Positions 17,791-26,456 are shown, counted from the stretch's first letter. The stretch is 64,000 nucleotides of DNA from Orrella dioscoreae (GCF_900089455.2 NZ_LT907988.1:1426001-1490000), one strand, 5' to 3'. The notes: generated by a model not told the origin, from the sequence alone. Translations and numbers: made by a program.

Positions 17791-19068
17791 ATGAGCCAGG
17801 ACGACATTCCCGACCTTGCCACGCCGCAGGCGGACAAGGTGGCACCCGAGGCGGTGGCGCTGCGCGCCCAACCGCGCCCGGTCACGCGCCTGAACCGGCG
17901 CACGCTGGCCATCCTCGTCGGCGGTCTGTCGGTTGGCGTGATGGGCGCGCTGATCTGGTCGCTGCAACCGCAGCATCGCGGTGCGGGCGAATCCACGGAG
18001 CTGTACAACGTGGATCGCGTCTCGCGCTCCGAAGGACTGGATGCGCTGCCGACAGACTATTCCAAGCTGCCGGCGCTGCCCCCGGACGTGCCAGAGCTGG
18101 GGCCTCCTTTGCCCGGCGACCTGGGGCCAGCCATCGTGAACTCGCAGCAGCCGGTCGCCGCCACGTATGCCGCGCCGGGCTCCGCCCCCAACGATGCGCT
18201 GCGCAAGGAAGAAGAAGCGGCGGCAGCTTCATCGGTATTCTTCCGCACTGGCTCCCCGCAGTCAGCGCCCGTGGCGCAGTCGCAGGTCGCTGTCGCGCCA
18301 GGCTTCGCTGCCAATGCCGCTTTCGACCCGCTGGCCGCTGGCCCGGCCTCGACGGCGGCCCAGCCCGCTGATCCGACTGCCGTGCAGAACCGACAAGATC
18401 AGAAAGAGGCGTTCCTGACGGGCGGCTCTACGGAAACCCGTAATTCCAGCAACCTGCAAATGCCTACCTCGCCATATCAGGTCATGGCCGGAACGGTCAT
18501 CGCGGGGGCATTGGTCACGGGCATCAAGTCCGACCTGCCGGGCGACGTGATCGCCACGGTGACGGAGCCGATCTACGACACCGCCACTGGCAAGTTCCTG
18601 CTGATCCCGCAGGGCTCGCGCATTTTGGGTCGCTACAACAGTCAGGTCAGCTACGGGCAGAGCCGGGTGCAGGTAGTGTGGAACCGGATCATCCTGCCGG
18701 ACACGTCTTCGCTCACGCTCGACAACCTGATCGGCACCGACCCGGCGGGCTATGCCGGTCTGGAAGACGACGTGGACTGGCATTGGGATCGGATCTTTGC
18801 CGGTGCCGTGCTGACCACGCTGCTGGGCGTCGGTGCCGAACTGGCCGCACCCGAGAACCGCCAGGACGGTGATCGCGTCATCATCGCCGGGCGCGACAGC
18901 CTGCAGGACACCGTGAACCAGGTCGGCCAGGAAGTGACCCGGCGTAACCTCAACATCCAACCCACGTTGACCAGCCGCCCCGGCTTGCCGGTGCGCATCA
19001 TCGTCAACCGCGATCTGGTGCTGCGGCCCTATCAGCCGCTGTTCTTCAACAAGGGGACTTCCCGATGA
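17791..19068 (+). CDS. trbI: TrbI (VirB10 family)
   Basis: This 425-residue protein spans both membranes. It has a cytoplasmic N-terminus, one membrane segment (about residues 40-58), a Pro/Ala-rich periplasmic linker (60-210) and the C-terminal TrbI beta-barrel domain (220-420). The domain contains AGTVIAGALVTGIKSDLPGD, which is characteristic of the family. VirB10 senses the ATPases and gates the outer-membrane pore. The last 4 bases overlap the DUF2274 gene. Confidence 0.94.
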   Translation: MSQDDIPDLATPQADKVAPEAVALRAQPRPVTRLNRRTLAILVGGLSVGVMGALIWSLQPQHRGAGESTELYNVDRVSRSEGLDALPTDYSKLPALPPDVPELGPPLPGDLGPAIVNSQQPVAATYAAPGSAPNDALRKEEEAAAASSVFFRTGSPQSAPVAQSQVAVAPGFAANAAFDPLAAGPASTAAQPADPTAVQNRQDQKEAFLTGGSTETRNSSNLQMPTSPYQVMAGTVIAGALVTGIKSDLPGDVIATVTEPIYDTATGKFLLIPQGSRILGRYNSQVSYGQSRVQVVWNRIILPDTSSLTLDNLIGTDPAGYAGLEDDVDWHWDRIFAGAVLTTLLGVGAELAAPENRQDGDRVIIAGRDSLQDTVNQVGQEVTRRNLNIQPTLTSRPGLPVRIIVNRDLVLRPYQPLFFNKGTSR

Positions 19069-19304
19069 GCACGACTAGGAAACTGCGGCTGGGGCCGCTG
19101 CCCAAGACCGAAAGCGTCAAACTGACCTTCGCTTGCCCGGCCACCCTGAAAGCCGACCTCGACCGCTATGCCGCGCTGCACGCGCAGGCGTATGGCGAGG
19201 CCGTGGATGCCGCGACGCTGATCCCGCATATGTTGGAGGCGTTCATGGGGGGGGATCGGTGGTTTAAAAGAGAGCAAAACAAAAAATCTGCCATCGAACC
19301 GTGA
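19065..19304 (+). CDS. DUF2274 protein, last gene of the transfer operon
   Basis: This 79-residue protein of the DUF2274 type begins MSTTRKLRLGPLPKTESVKL. In Tn4371-family ICEs such a gene closes the trb operon. The fold and role are unknown; the short beta-helix-helix pattern recalls ribbon-helix-helix proteins. A run of eight G (19247-19254) lies at codons 61-64. After it the sequence becomes poor in GC and ends KREQNKKSAIEP, so the last 15 residues may come from joining to cargo DNA. Confidence 0.75.
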   Translation: MSTTRKLRLGPLPKTESVKLTFACPATLKADLDRYAALHAQAYGEAVDAATLIPHMLEAFMGGDRWFKREQNKKSAIEP

Positions 19305-19338
19305 TGCCGACGCATAAATCGTCATCAGCAAACGCGCG

Positions 19339-20532
19339 TCAACGATTGTTGTCGCCTAGCTTGATGCCCAGCGACCATGCCGCCATCGCGATGATGAAGA
19401 TCGCGAAGAACTGCGCGGCCGGGAGAAATCCCAGGTGCTGGGCAGCGTAACCTGCAGCCATTGCCAAAAGCGCGTTGGGTAAGTAGCTGGCAATGTAGAA
19501 GGCCGAAACCAGTCCGGCGCGTTCCTCTGCCCGCGCCTGTGTCACCAGGCTGCGCAGCACACCCAGGAATCCGCCACCGAAGCCGATGCCTGTCGGCAGC
19601 GATCCCAGCAGGATCAGAATTGGGCTGTGCAGCACCGTGCCAGCTAAAACCAAGGCGGTGCCAGCGATGATCGTCAGTCCAGCCCAACGACGTGCGTTCG
19701 CCGCAGACCGGTGGCGCAACAGCAGTACCGCTGCTGCTCCCGCTAGTGTCATGACCCCGACGGCAGCGCCACTCAGCCATGCCATGGACGGGGTGGACGC
19801 CATTTCATGGAAGAGTCCTGGCAACAGCGAGAGGAACAGCGCGCCCAAACCCCAAACCGCCACATTCAGCGGAAGAATGCGCACGAAAGTCGAGCGCAAG
19901 CCACGCGGAATCTCGATCCTTGGCCGCACCGACCAGCCGTCGCTGCGCCGATCCGGGAAGGTTTCTGCGGACACCAGCGTCCGTACGAGCTGAATCAGGC
20001 TGATCCCAAGTGCGATGGCATACACGAGGTGCAGGGGTAGCGGCGCGAACTGAACCAACGCGCCAGCCCCAAGTGCGCCCACGGCCATGCCGACCATAGG
20101 CGCCAGGCTATTGATCATCGCGCCAGCCTTTTGATCTACATCCAGCAACGCCGCAGCCACGGCAGTGGTCGCGATTCCGGTGGCGAAACCTTGCACCAGC
20201 CGCGCAGCAACCAGCCAGTGGCCGCTGTCCGCAACCAGGAACATGACCATCGCGACGCACTGAACAACGAGAGCCGCCACGATGACCGCGCGCCTGCCGA
20301 AATGGTTGGACAGTGCGCCCAAGAAAAGCAGCGAGAGCAGCAATGCGCCCACATACGCGGCAAAAATCACACTGATCAGGAAGGCCGAGACTCCCCAACT
20401 GGCCTGATATAGCGGAAAAAGCGGGGTCGTCATGCTCGACGCCGCAAAGAACAGGATGATGGTCAGGCCGTGCAGCGCCAACGAGGCCGTTGTGCCTCCG
20501 CTGGCTGGCCGTGTGTGCTGAAGAGTAGTCAT
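19339..20532 (-). CDS. MFS transporter (probable drug or metabolite exporter)
   Basis: This 397-residue protein has 12 predicted membrane helices. The MFS loop 2-3 signature appears as GALSNHFGRRAVIVAAL. The start at 20532 gives MTTLQHTRPASGG; an in-frame ATG 48 bases upstream would run over the operator at 20550-20570 and was rejected. It is divergent from a TetR gene, with two matching inverted repeats between them. This is the usual arrangement for a TetR-controlled efflux gene. The substrate is unknown. Confidence 0.88.
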   Translation of the reverse strand: MTTLQHTRPASGGTTASLALHGLTIILFFAASSMTTPLFPLYQASWGVSAFLISVIFAAYVGALLLSLLFLGALSNHFGRRAVIVAALVVQCVAMVMFLVADSGHWLVAARLVQGFATGIATTAVAAALLDVDQKAGAMINSLAPMVGMAVGALGAGALVQFAPLPLHLVYAIALGISLIQLVRTLVSAETFPDRRSDGWSVRPRIEIPRGLRSTFVRILPLNVAVWGLGALFLSLLPGLFHEMASTPSMAWLSGAAVGVMTLAGAAAVLLLRHRSAANARRWAGLTIIAGTALVLAGTVLHSPILILLGSLPTGIGFGGGFLGVLRSLVTQARAEERAGLVSAFYIASYLPNALLAMAAGYAAQHLGFLPAAQFFAIFIIAMAAWSLGIKLGDNNR

Positions 20533-20549
20533 AACATGTCGCCTTCGAT

Positions 20550-20610
20550 AAAAGCTAAAATATTGCTTTTGAGACGTCACTCTACCACTAAAGCTAATTA
20601 TTGGCTTTAG
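20550..20610. promoter_or_regulatory. Two matching TetR-type operators between mfs and tetR
   Basis: Two inverted repeats share the form AAAGC-N9-GCTTT: AAAAGC...GCTTTT at 20550-20570 and CTAAAGC...GCTTTAG at 20588-20610. The second is almost perfectly palindromic over 23 bases. Their centres are 39 bases apart. They fill the gap between the divergent MFS and TetR genes, so they are the probable binding sites of the TetR protein, controlling both promoters. Confidence 0.75.
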
Positions 20611-20649
20611 TGTCGATTGGCTTTGAAGCGACAGCTATCGGGGCACACC

Positions 20650-21273
20650 ATGAAAGATGCAGGGCTTTCCTTGAAGAATCAGACGGATGCGACCCAACCG
20701 GCAGGCAGTCGTCCCGGTGGCCGTGCCGCACGTATACAGGCGGTTGTGCTGGAGGCAGTGGAGTCGCTCAAGAAGGAAAAGCCCACAGCTGAAATCACCG
20801 TGCCGATGATCGCCGCCCGGGCAAATGTGACGCCTTCGACCATCTACCGCCGTTGGGGCGGCGTGGCACCGTTGTTAGCCGATGTGGCGGTGCGCCAATT
20901 TCAGACCGATGCGCTACCGCCTGATAGTGGCGACTGGCGCAAGGATCTGTCGACATGGCTAGAGCAGTTTGTCGACGAGATGGGCTCCGGGCCAGGCCGT
21001 GATTTGCTGCGCGAAGCGCTGGCGCTAGGCAATACTGATCGGGCGGGACAATGTACAGAATGCATCCTCAGCACGCTGGACAGCATCATTACCAGAGGGG
21101 TGGAGCAAGGCGCTTCTCCCCCCGACTCGCAGAAGCTGCTCGATCAAGTGGTGGCGCCGGTGATCTATCGCATTCTGTTTACGTCCAAATCACCGGATAT
21201 CGCTTACGCCACGGGCCTGCTGGATGAGTGTCTTGCGCAAGCGGCATCACAATCGGCACGAAAAACAGCCTGA
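20650..21273 (+). CDS. TetR-family repressor divergent from the MFS gene
   Basis: This 207-residue regulator has its HTH at about residues 45-70 (ITVPMIAARANVTPSTIYRR) and a ligand-binding helical domain with an ending like TetR_C_33 types (DVAVRQFQTDALPPDSGDWR). ATG 20650 is preferred over an in-frame TTG at 20617, because the TTG lies only 6 bases from the operator. It probably represses the MFS gene and itself through the paired operators, released by a ligand not known. Confidence 0.85.
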   Translation: MKDAGLSLKNQTDATQPAGSRPGGRAARIQAVVLEAVESLKKEKPTAEITVPMIAARANVTPSTIYRRWGGVAPLLADVAVRQFQTDALPPDSGDWRKDLSTWLEQFVDEMGSGPGRDLLREALALGNTDRAGQCTECILSTLDSIITRGVEQGASPPDSQKLLDQVVAPVIYRILFTSKSPDIAYATGLLDECLAQAASQSARKTA

Positions 21274-21325
21274 CAAGCAGCCCTGTGACGACACAGCGAT
21301 TGCTGACGATTTGCGTGGCAAGAGT

Positions 21326-21736
21326 TCAAGCCAGTTCCAGCGTGAAGTGGGGATGGCCGGCGATGACCTGACAGATTTGCTCAAAGTACGTCGGGCCCTG
21401 GCCAGCCTCCAACGCATGCAGCACACCCAGCCAGTGCTGGTGGTTGAAGGTATCAGGGCGGGCCAGCTTGTCGAGGTAGTGGGCGCGCGTTGCGGCGATA
21501 TCGAGTCTTGTACGACTGTGCTCGGCATTCAGCCAGCGTAGCCTTACCGGAGCATTGCCTTGCGCTGCGCCATACCCTCCGTAGAGCATGTCGTCCACCG
21601 CATCGAGGCTGACGCCCAGTTCCCAGTCTTCCTGCGCCATGAAGACGCGATTGATCTCAGCGTAGAAATCCGCGATGCCATCTATGCGGGCGCCGTCGAT
21701 CGTCAGTGTGCGTTCGGGAGAGTTCGTTTGATTCAT
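21326..21736 (-). CDS. Barstar-family protein (orphan ribonuclease-inhibitor fold)
   Basis: This 136-residue protein begins with the barstar pattern: LTIDGARIDGIADFYAEINR, then DWELGVSLDAVDDMLYGGYG. Residues 10-100 cover the domain, and the C-terminal 40 residues are a longer tail than in classical barstar (about 90 residues). Barstars bind and block barnase-like RNases or the toxin tips of polymorphic toxins. No ribonuclease or toxin gene is visible nearby, so the partner is unknown. It is transcribed toward the tetR gene and stands alone. Confidence 0.7.
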   Translation of the reverse strand: MNQTNSPERTLTIDGARIDGIADFYAEINRVFMAQEDWELGVSLDAVDDMLYGGYGAAQGNAPVRLRWLNAEHSRTRLDIAATRAHYLDKLARPDTFNHQHWLGVLHALEAGQGPTYFEQICQVIAGHPHFTLELA

Positions 21737-21809
21737 AACTCAGTAGCGATAAAGTGAAGCCACCTTGTTGGTCAAAGTGGCGACAGGTTGGTGGATTACC
21801 CTGAGCGCC

Positions 21810-22757
21810 TCAATGCATCGCTGCAGCCTCCGCAAGCTGCGCCGGCTCCATCAACGCAAAAGCCGAGCGCATTTCGCGCGCTTCCTCGCCGGGGCTGCGG
21901 CCGAACAGGCGCTTGAACTCGCGGTTGAACTGCGAGGGGCTCTCGTAGCCCACGCGCACCGCAGCGCCGGCGGCGGTGACATGGTCGCGAATCATCATCA
22001 GCCGTGCTTGGTGCAGCCGAACCGACTTGATGTACTGAATGGGCGAGGTAGCGGCCACGGTCTTGAAATGCGCATGAAAGGCCGGCACGCTCAGGCCCGC
22101 CTCGTTCGCCAGCGCGGCCACGTCCAGCGGCTGGGCGTAGTCGGTGTGGATGCGCCGCAGCACTCGCGCAATGCGGCCGAAGTTGCCGTGGCTGGCCAGG
22201 GCCGCGCGGATGGCGCCGCCTTGTTCCCCAAGCAACACGCGGAAGCACAATTCCCGCACGATGGCCGGCCCGAGCACCCGTGCTTCGAGTGGCGAGCGCA
22301 ATGCCCGCAGCAAGCGCACAGTGGTGTCGGCCAGCGTAGCGTCCAAGGGCGTCGAGACGATGCCGGCGGGCGCCGTGGACGCTGCGCTGGCTTGTTGATC
22401 GACCTCGATGACCAGGTCGGCCACAGCGGTCATGTCCAGACGCACGGACACCGCCAGCAAGGGCTCATCGGGGCTGGCGTCGGTTTCGGTGGAAAACGGC
22501 AGTGGCACCGATAGCACCAAGTAGTGTTGAGGGTCGTAGTGATAGACCCGATTGGCAAGGTAGCCTCGCTTGTGACCCTGGCAGACGATGACGATGCTCG
22601 GCTCGTACAGCACGGGTGTGCGGCCCAGCGGGTGATCGGCGCGCATCAGGCGCACGCCATCGAGCAGTGAGCGGGTGTGGCCTTCCTGCGGAGCCAGTTG
22701 CAGGATCAGGTCGGCCATCTCCGCCTGTCGTGACAGGTCGGGTTGTGCATAGGGCAT
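21810..22757 (-). CDS. AraC-family regulator with AraC_N domain
   Basis: This 315-residue protein has an N-terminal cupin-like AraC_N domain (residues 20-180, with SIVIVCQGHKRGYLANRVYHYDP cut here by its conserved GxK/R pattern) and two C-terminal HTH motifs (about 215-305). It resembles the YqhC type, which responds to aldehydes and controls adjacent aldehyde reductases. It is divergent from the SDR operon at 22955, with a 9-bp inverted repeat between them. Regulation of the three SDR genes and the flavin reductase-like gene is the natural inference. Confidence 0.88.
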   Translation of the reverse strand: MPYAQPDLSRQAEMADLILQLAPQEGHTRSLLDGVRLMRADHPLGRTPVLYEPSIVIVCQGHKRGYLANRVYHYDPQHYLVLSVPLPFSTETDASPDEPLLAVSVRLDMTAVADLVIEVDQQASAASTAPAGIVSTPLDATLADTTVRLLRALRSPLEARVLGPAIVRELCFRVLLGEQGGAIRAALASHGNFGRIARVLRRIHTDYAQPLDVAALANEAGLSVPAFHAHFKTVAATSPIQYIKSVRLHQARLMMIRDHVTAAGAAVRVGYESPSQFNREFKRLFGRSPGEEAREMRSAFALMEPAQLAEAAAMH

Positions 22758-22794
22758 TGCGTTACCGTCTTGGAATGATGAAACGGCTATATTT

Positions 22795-22850
22795 TTGCAT
22801 CATATGGCCGCATTATGGTTGGTCATGAATAGGATTAGGCAATGATGCAA
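22795..22850. promoter_or_regulatory. Spaced inverted repeat in the araC/SDR intergenic region
   Basis: TTGCATCAT (22795-22803) and ATGATGCAA (22842-22850) are perfect reverse complements with 38 bases between them. They lie between the AraC start (22757) and the SDR start (22955). Spaced half-sites of this kind suit AraC-type proteins, which can bind apart and loop DNA. The link to this regulator is inferred. Confidence 0.45.
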
Positions 22851-22954
22851 GAGGTACCGACCTAGTCCGTACAGGCGGTTCTGTCTACGATTTCACCTTG
22901 TTTGCAATGCCTTGGCTTGCCCCCGCGCCAGCCAAGAAAGCACAAGGAGAAATC

Positions 22955-23698
22955 ATGCCATCCACGACACCAGACACCGCTAAGGTCATCGTGCTCACCG
23001 GTGCCAGCAGCGGCATCGGCGAGGCCACGGCCCGCCATTTGGCACGGCAAGGCCACCACCTCTACATCGGCGCGCGGCGCCTGGACCGGCTCACCGCCCT
23101 GCAAGAAGAACTGCGCGCCGAGGGTGGCCATGTCGAGGCGATGCAGTTGGACGTCACACGCCTCGAAGATCTGCAAGCCATCGTCGCCAAAGCACATGCC
23201 GCGCATGGTCGCGTCGATGTGCTTATCAACAACGCCGGCGTCATGCCACTTTCGCCACTGGCCGCGCTGAAGATCGAGGAGTGGAACCGTACGCTGGACG
23301 TCAACGTGCGCGGCGTGCTGCACGGCATTGCCGCCGTGCTGCCGATCATGCAGGCGCAAGGCCATGGGCACATCGTCAATATCGCCTCGGTCGGCGCGCA
23401 TCAGGTGTGGCCGTCTTCTGCGGTCTATTGCGCCAGCAAGTTCGCAGTGCGCGCCATCTCCGATGGGCTGCGCCAGGAGACCGGTGCCATCCGGGTGACG
23501 CTGGTCAGCCCCGGCGTGGTCGAGTCCGAACTGGCCGATCACATCACCGATCCAGGCGCGCGCGAGGCCATGGTTGCGTTCCGCCGCATCGCCTTGCCGC
23601 CGCAGGCCGTAGCGCAGGCCATTGCGTATGCCATTACCCAGCCCGATGGCGTGGACGTGAGCGAGCTCATCGTGCGTCCCACGGCCAGTCCGTATTGA
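22955..23698 (+). CDS. Short-chain dehydrogenase/reductase (SDR) 1
   Basis: This 247-residue classical SDR has the nucleotide motif TGASSGIG at 15-22, NNAG near 90, a serine before YCASK as the catalytic Tyr-x-x-x-Lys, and an SPGVVES segment. ATG 22955 is chosen because AAGGAGAAATC stands directly before it; an upstream in-frame start at 22898 has none. It is the first of four genes (SDR, SDR, SDR, flavin reductase-like) running from the AraC-controlled region. The substrate is unknown; aldehydes or quinones are likely given the neighbours. Confidence 0.88.
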   Translation: MPSTTPDTAKVIVLTGASSGIGEATARHLARQGHHLYIGARRLDRLTALQEELRAEGGHVEAMQLDVTRLEDLQAIVAKAHAAHGRVDVLINNAGVMPLSPLAALKIEEWNRTLDVNVRGVLHGIAAVLPIMQAQGHGHIVNIASVGAHQVWPSSAVYCASKFAVRAISDGLRQETGAIRVTLVSPGVVESELADHITDPGAREAMVAFRRIALPPQAVAQAIAYAITQPDGVDVSELIVRPTASPY

Positions 23699-23730
23699 TC
23701 CTGACATCTATTCATTTACAAGGAGTTTTT

Positions 23731-24498
23731 ATGTCCGAAGCCAATATTTCCTCACCTATCCTGCCGTTCGCCGGTCGAGTAGCCATCGTCACTGGCGCGG
23801 CCAGCGGCATCGGCTTGGCAACTGTCGAATTGCTGCATCGCCAGGGCGCACGCATCATCGCGGTGGGCCGTGGCGATAACGTCCATGCCCTGGCGCGTGA
23901 GGGTGTGGTGCCCATCGTGGCCGACGTGGCGCAGGAAGCCAGCGCTGAACTGGCCGTGCAGACAGCCATCGACCAATTTGGCCGCCTGGACATTCTGGTC
24001 AACAACGCCGGCATCATCATCAACCGCCCGGTCGCCGAGATGAGCTTGGAGGAATGGAACCATGTGCTGTCGGTCAATGCCACCGGTGCCTTCCTGTTCT
24101 CCCGCGCCGCCATGCGCCCGATGATGGCCGCTGGCTCCGGCGCCATCGTCAACATCGGCTCCTACGCCTGCTACCAGAGCTTTCCCGGCATCGCTGCCTA
24201 TGCCGCGTCCAAGGGCGCGCTGGCGCAATTGACCCGCACGCTGGCGCTGGAGGCCATCTCCCACGGCATTCGTGTCAACGCGGTGGGTTCGGGCGATGCC
24301 GTCACCAACATCACCAACGCCATCCAACCCGATGGCCAGGCCTACCTGGCAGAACATGGACGAAAGGCCCCCATCGGCCGAGCGGCGCGTCCCGAGGAAA
24401 TCGCGCAAGTCGCCGCCTTCCTGGCTTCGGATCAGGCCAGCTACATCGTCGGTGCGGTGGTCATGGCCGATGGCGGCATGAGCGTGGCCATCCAGTAA
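23731..24498 (+). CDS. Short-chain dehydrogenase/reductase (SDR) 2
   Basis: This 255-residue classical SDR has TGAASGIG at 21-28, NNAG near 92, the catalytic YAASKGAL, and a C-terminal ADGGMSV that is common to the FabG-like branch. Its start follows AAGGAGTTTTT, 32 bases after SDR 1. An overlong frame from 23281 reads through SDR 1 and was discarded. It is most like FabG-type NAD(P)H-dependent carbonyl reductases; the true substrate is unknown. Confidence 0.88.
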   Translation: MSEANISSPILPFAGRVAIVTGAASGIGLATVELLHRQGARIIAVGRGDNVHALAREGVVPIVADVAQEASAELAVQTAIDQFGRLDILVNNAGIIINRPVAEMSLEEWNHVLSVNATGAFLFSRAAMRPMMAAGSGAIVNIGSYACYQSFPGIAAYAASKGALAQLTRTLALEAISHGIRVNAVGSGDAVTNITNAIQPDGQAYLAEHGRKAPIGRAARPEEIAQVAAFLASDQASYIVGAVVMADGGMSVAIQ

Positions 24499-24535
24499 CG
24501 CAACCCATATTTCAACCTCATAGGAGTTTTCATCC

Positions 24536-25393
24536 ATGCAACAACAAGCAAACCCTTCCAAAGTCTGGTTCATCACGGGCGCCGCACGCGGCATTGGCCT
24601 GTCTCTGGCCCGGCAAGCATTGGCCCGTGGCGATTCGGTGGCCGCTACGTCACGCACGCTGGCCAGCCTGAATCAGGCGTTTGGGGACAGCAGCGAGAGG
24701 CTGCTTGCACTGGAGGTGGATCTGGTCGATGAGGCCAGTGTCCAAGCCGCCATCGACAAGACCGTTGCCACCTTCGGCCGCATCGACCGCGTGGTCAACA
24801 ACGCCGGCTACGGTCAGCAGGGCACCATCGAGGCGCTGAGCGATGCCGAACTGCGCCGCAATTTCGAGGTCAACGTGTTCGCGCCGCTGCATGTGCTGCG
24901 CTACGCGCTGCCGCACTTGCGCGCGCAGCGCAGCGGGCATGTGTTCAACGTGGCCTCCATCGTCGGCTTCCAGGGCGGCTATGCGGGCTGGGGCAGCTAC
25001 GTTGCCTCCAAGTTCGCAATCGCTGGCCTGACCGAGACCTTGGCCGCCGAACTGTCCGAGCTAGGTATCAAGGCCACCGTGGTCTATCCCGGCCCGGTGC
25101 GCACTGGTTTCCTGTCTAAGGACACGCTGGTCGTGGCCAAGCGTTCGATTGCCGACTACACCGAGGCGCAGGCCTCGCTGGATCTGCACTTGAACGGCCT
25201 GGACGGCAAGCAGGCAGGCGACCCAGAGAAAGTGGCCACGCTGATCCTGCAAGCCGCAACCGTTGCCGAGCCGCCGGTGCATCTGTTCGCCGGCAAGATT
25301 GCCAACACGCTGGCCGAGCAGAAGATGCAGGCGGTTCGCAAGGATCTGGACGCATGGCGTGGCGCATCCGATGCCACTGATTTCGCGGAGTAA
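24536..25393 (+). CDS. Short-chain dehydrogenase/reductase (SDR) 3
   Basis: This 285-residue SDR has TGAARGIG at 14-21, NNAGYGQQG, and the catalytic YVASK. The C-terminus is about 30 residues longer than in SDR 1 and resembles the SDR5/oxidoreductase branch often found beside AraC or TetR regulators. TAGGAGTTTTC precedes the start. It is in the same operon as SDR 1 and SDR 2, with gaps of about 35 bases. Confidence 0.87.
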   Translation: MQQQANPSKVWFITGAARGIGLSLARQALARGDSVAATSRTLASLNQAFGDSSERLLALEVDLVDEASVQAAIDKTVATFGRIDRVVNNAGYGQQGTIEALSDAELRRNFEVNVFAPLHVLRYALPHLRAQRSGHVFNVASIVGFQGGYAGWGSYVASKFAIAGLTETLAAELSELGIKATVVYPGPVRTGFLSKDTLVVAKRSIADYTEAQASLDLHLNGLDGKQAGDPEKVATLILQAATVAEPPVHLFAGKIANTLAEQKMQAVRKDLDAWRGASDATDFAE

Positions 25394-25459
25394 ATTCGCA
25401 CGAGGGCGGGCACGCGGCTGGATGCTGCGTGCCTCTCTGGTGCATCAGGAGATCACACC

Positions 25460-26017
25460 ATGCTCAACGAGTTGCCTGCCGAAAAGGCCTACCGCATCCT
25501 CGAATCCGGCCCTATCGTGCTGGTCGCCACCCGCGCCGCCGATGGCCGGGCCAACCTGATGACGATGGGCTTCCACATGATGATGCAGCACGATCCGCCC
25601 CTGGTCGGGGCCATCATCGGGCCATGGGATCACAGCCATCAGGCGCTGTCGGACACGGGTGAATGCGTGCTGGCGGTACCGACGGTGGATTTGGCTGAGA
25701 CGGTGGTGGACATCGGCAACTGCTCGGGCGATGCGCTCGACAAGTTCGCCCATTTCGGCCTGACACCCGCATCCGCGCAAACCGTGGAGGCGCCACTGGT
25801 GTGCGAATGCTGGGCGAACCTGGAATGCCGCGTCGCCGATGACGGCTGGGTACGCCGCTACAACCTGTGGGTGCTGGAGGTCCAGCGTATCTGGATCGAC
25901 GCCGCGCGCAAGGAAACGCGATTGATCCATCACCAGGGCGACGGCCGCTTCAGCGTGGATGGCGATACGCTCGACCTGGGCGCGCGCATGACCAAGTGGC
26001 GCGACTTGATGGGATGA
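25460..26017 (+). CDS. Flavin reductase-like (FMN-binding split-barrel) protein
   Basis: This 185-residue protein has the split-barrel pattern of flavin reductase-like proteins: PIVLVATRAADGRANLMTMG near the start, then PPLVGAIIGPWDHS, and an N-terminal half rich in beta strands. Such proteins bind FMN and can reduce flavins or flavin-linked substrates. It follows SDR 3 by 66 bases on the same strand and probably ends the AraC-linked operon. A cysteine pair (CECWANLEC) around residue 115 could bind metal or be structural. Confidence 0.8.
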   Translation: MLNELPAEKAYRILESGPIVLVATRAADGRANLMTMGFHMMMQHDPPLVGAIIGPWDHSHQALSDTGECVLAVPTVDLAETVVDIGNCSGDALDKFAHFGLTPASAQTVEAPLVCECWANLECRVADDGWVRRYNLWVLEVQRIWIDAARKETRLIHHQGDGRFSVDGDTLDLGARMTKWRDLMG

Positions 26018-26093
26018 GGCCTCGCATGCGCCGCTGATTACCGGCGTGCTTCATCACTTCACAGCGCCAGCGCTGCTCTCCGACAAGGTCAGG

Positions 26094-26456
26094 TCAGTCC
26101 TGCGCGGTACGACGATCAAATGCGGCACGGGCTTGTTCAAGGGCCGGCCGGTTCTCTCGCGCCCAACTTGCCAGGGCTGCCAGAGGTTCTGTCAGGCTTC
26201 GCCCCAATGGGGTCAGGCAATACTCGACCTTCGGCGGGACGGTGGCATAGGCCTTGCGCGCCACCAGTCCATCGCGTTCGAGTCCGCGCAGGGTGATGGT
26301 CAGCATCCGGTGAGAGATGCCGGGGATACGGTGCTTCAACGCGTTGAAACGGTGGGTGCCTTCTGACAGATGGCCACAGACCATGACCGTCCACTTGTCG
26401 CCAATGCGTGCAATCACGTCTGCCAGGCCGCGACATTCAGCCTCCAAATTCTCCAT
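26094..26456 (-). CDS. HxlR-family regulator
   Basis: This 120-residue winged-HTH protein of the HxlR/MarR-like group has the family patterns GDKWTVMVCGHLSEGTHRFN and GISHRMLTITLRGLERDGLV. ATG 26456 is preferred over the frame start at 26501 because AAGGAG lies just before it. The conserved early cysteine (ECRGLADVI, Cys 7) is the redox/electrophile-sensing residue in related YodB/QorR proteins. It is divergent from a QorB-like gene, the same pair as ytfH/qorB in E. coli, so quinone-responsive control is likely. Confidence 0.87.
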   Translation of the reverse strand: MENLEAECRGLADVIARIGDKWTVMVCGHLSEGTHRFNALKHRIPGISHRMLTITLRGLERDGLVARKAYATVPPKVEYCLTPLGRSLTEPLAALASWARENRPALEQARAAFDRRTAQD

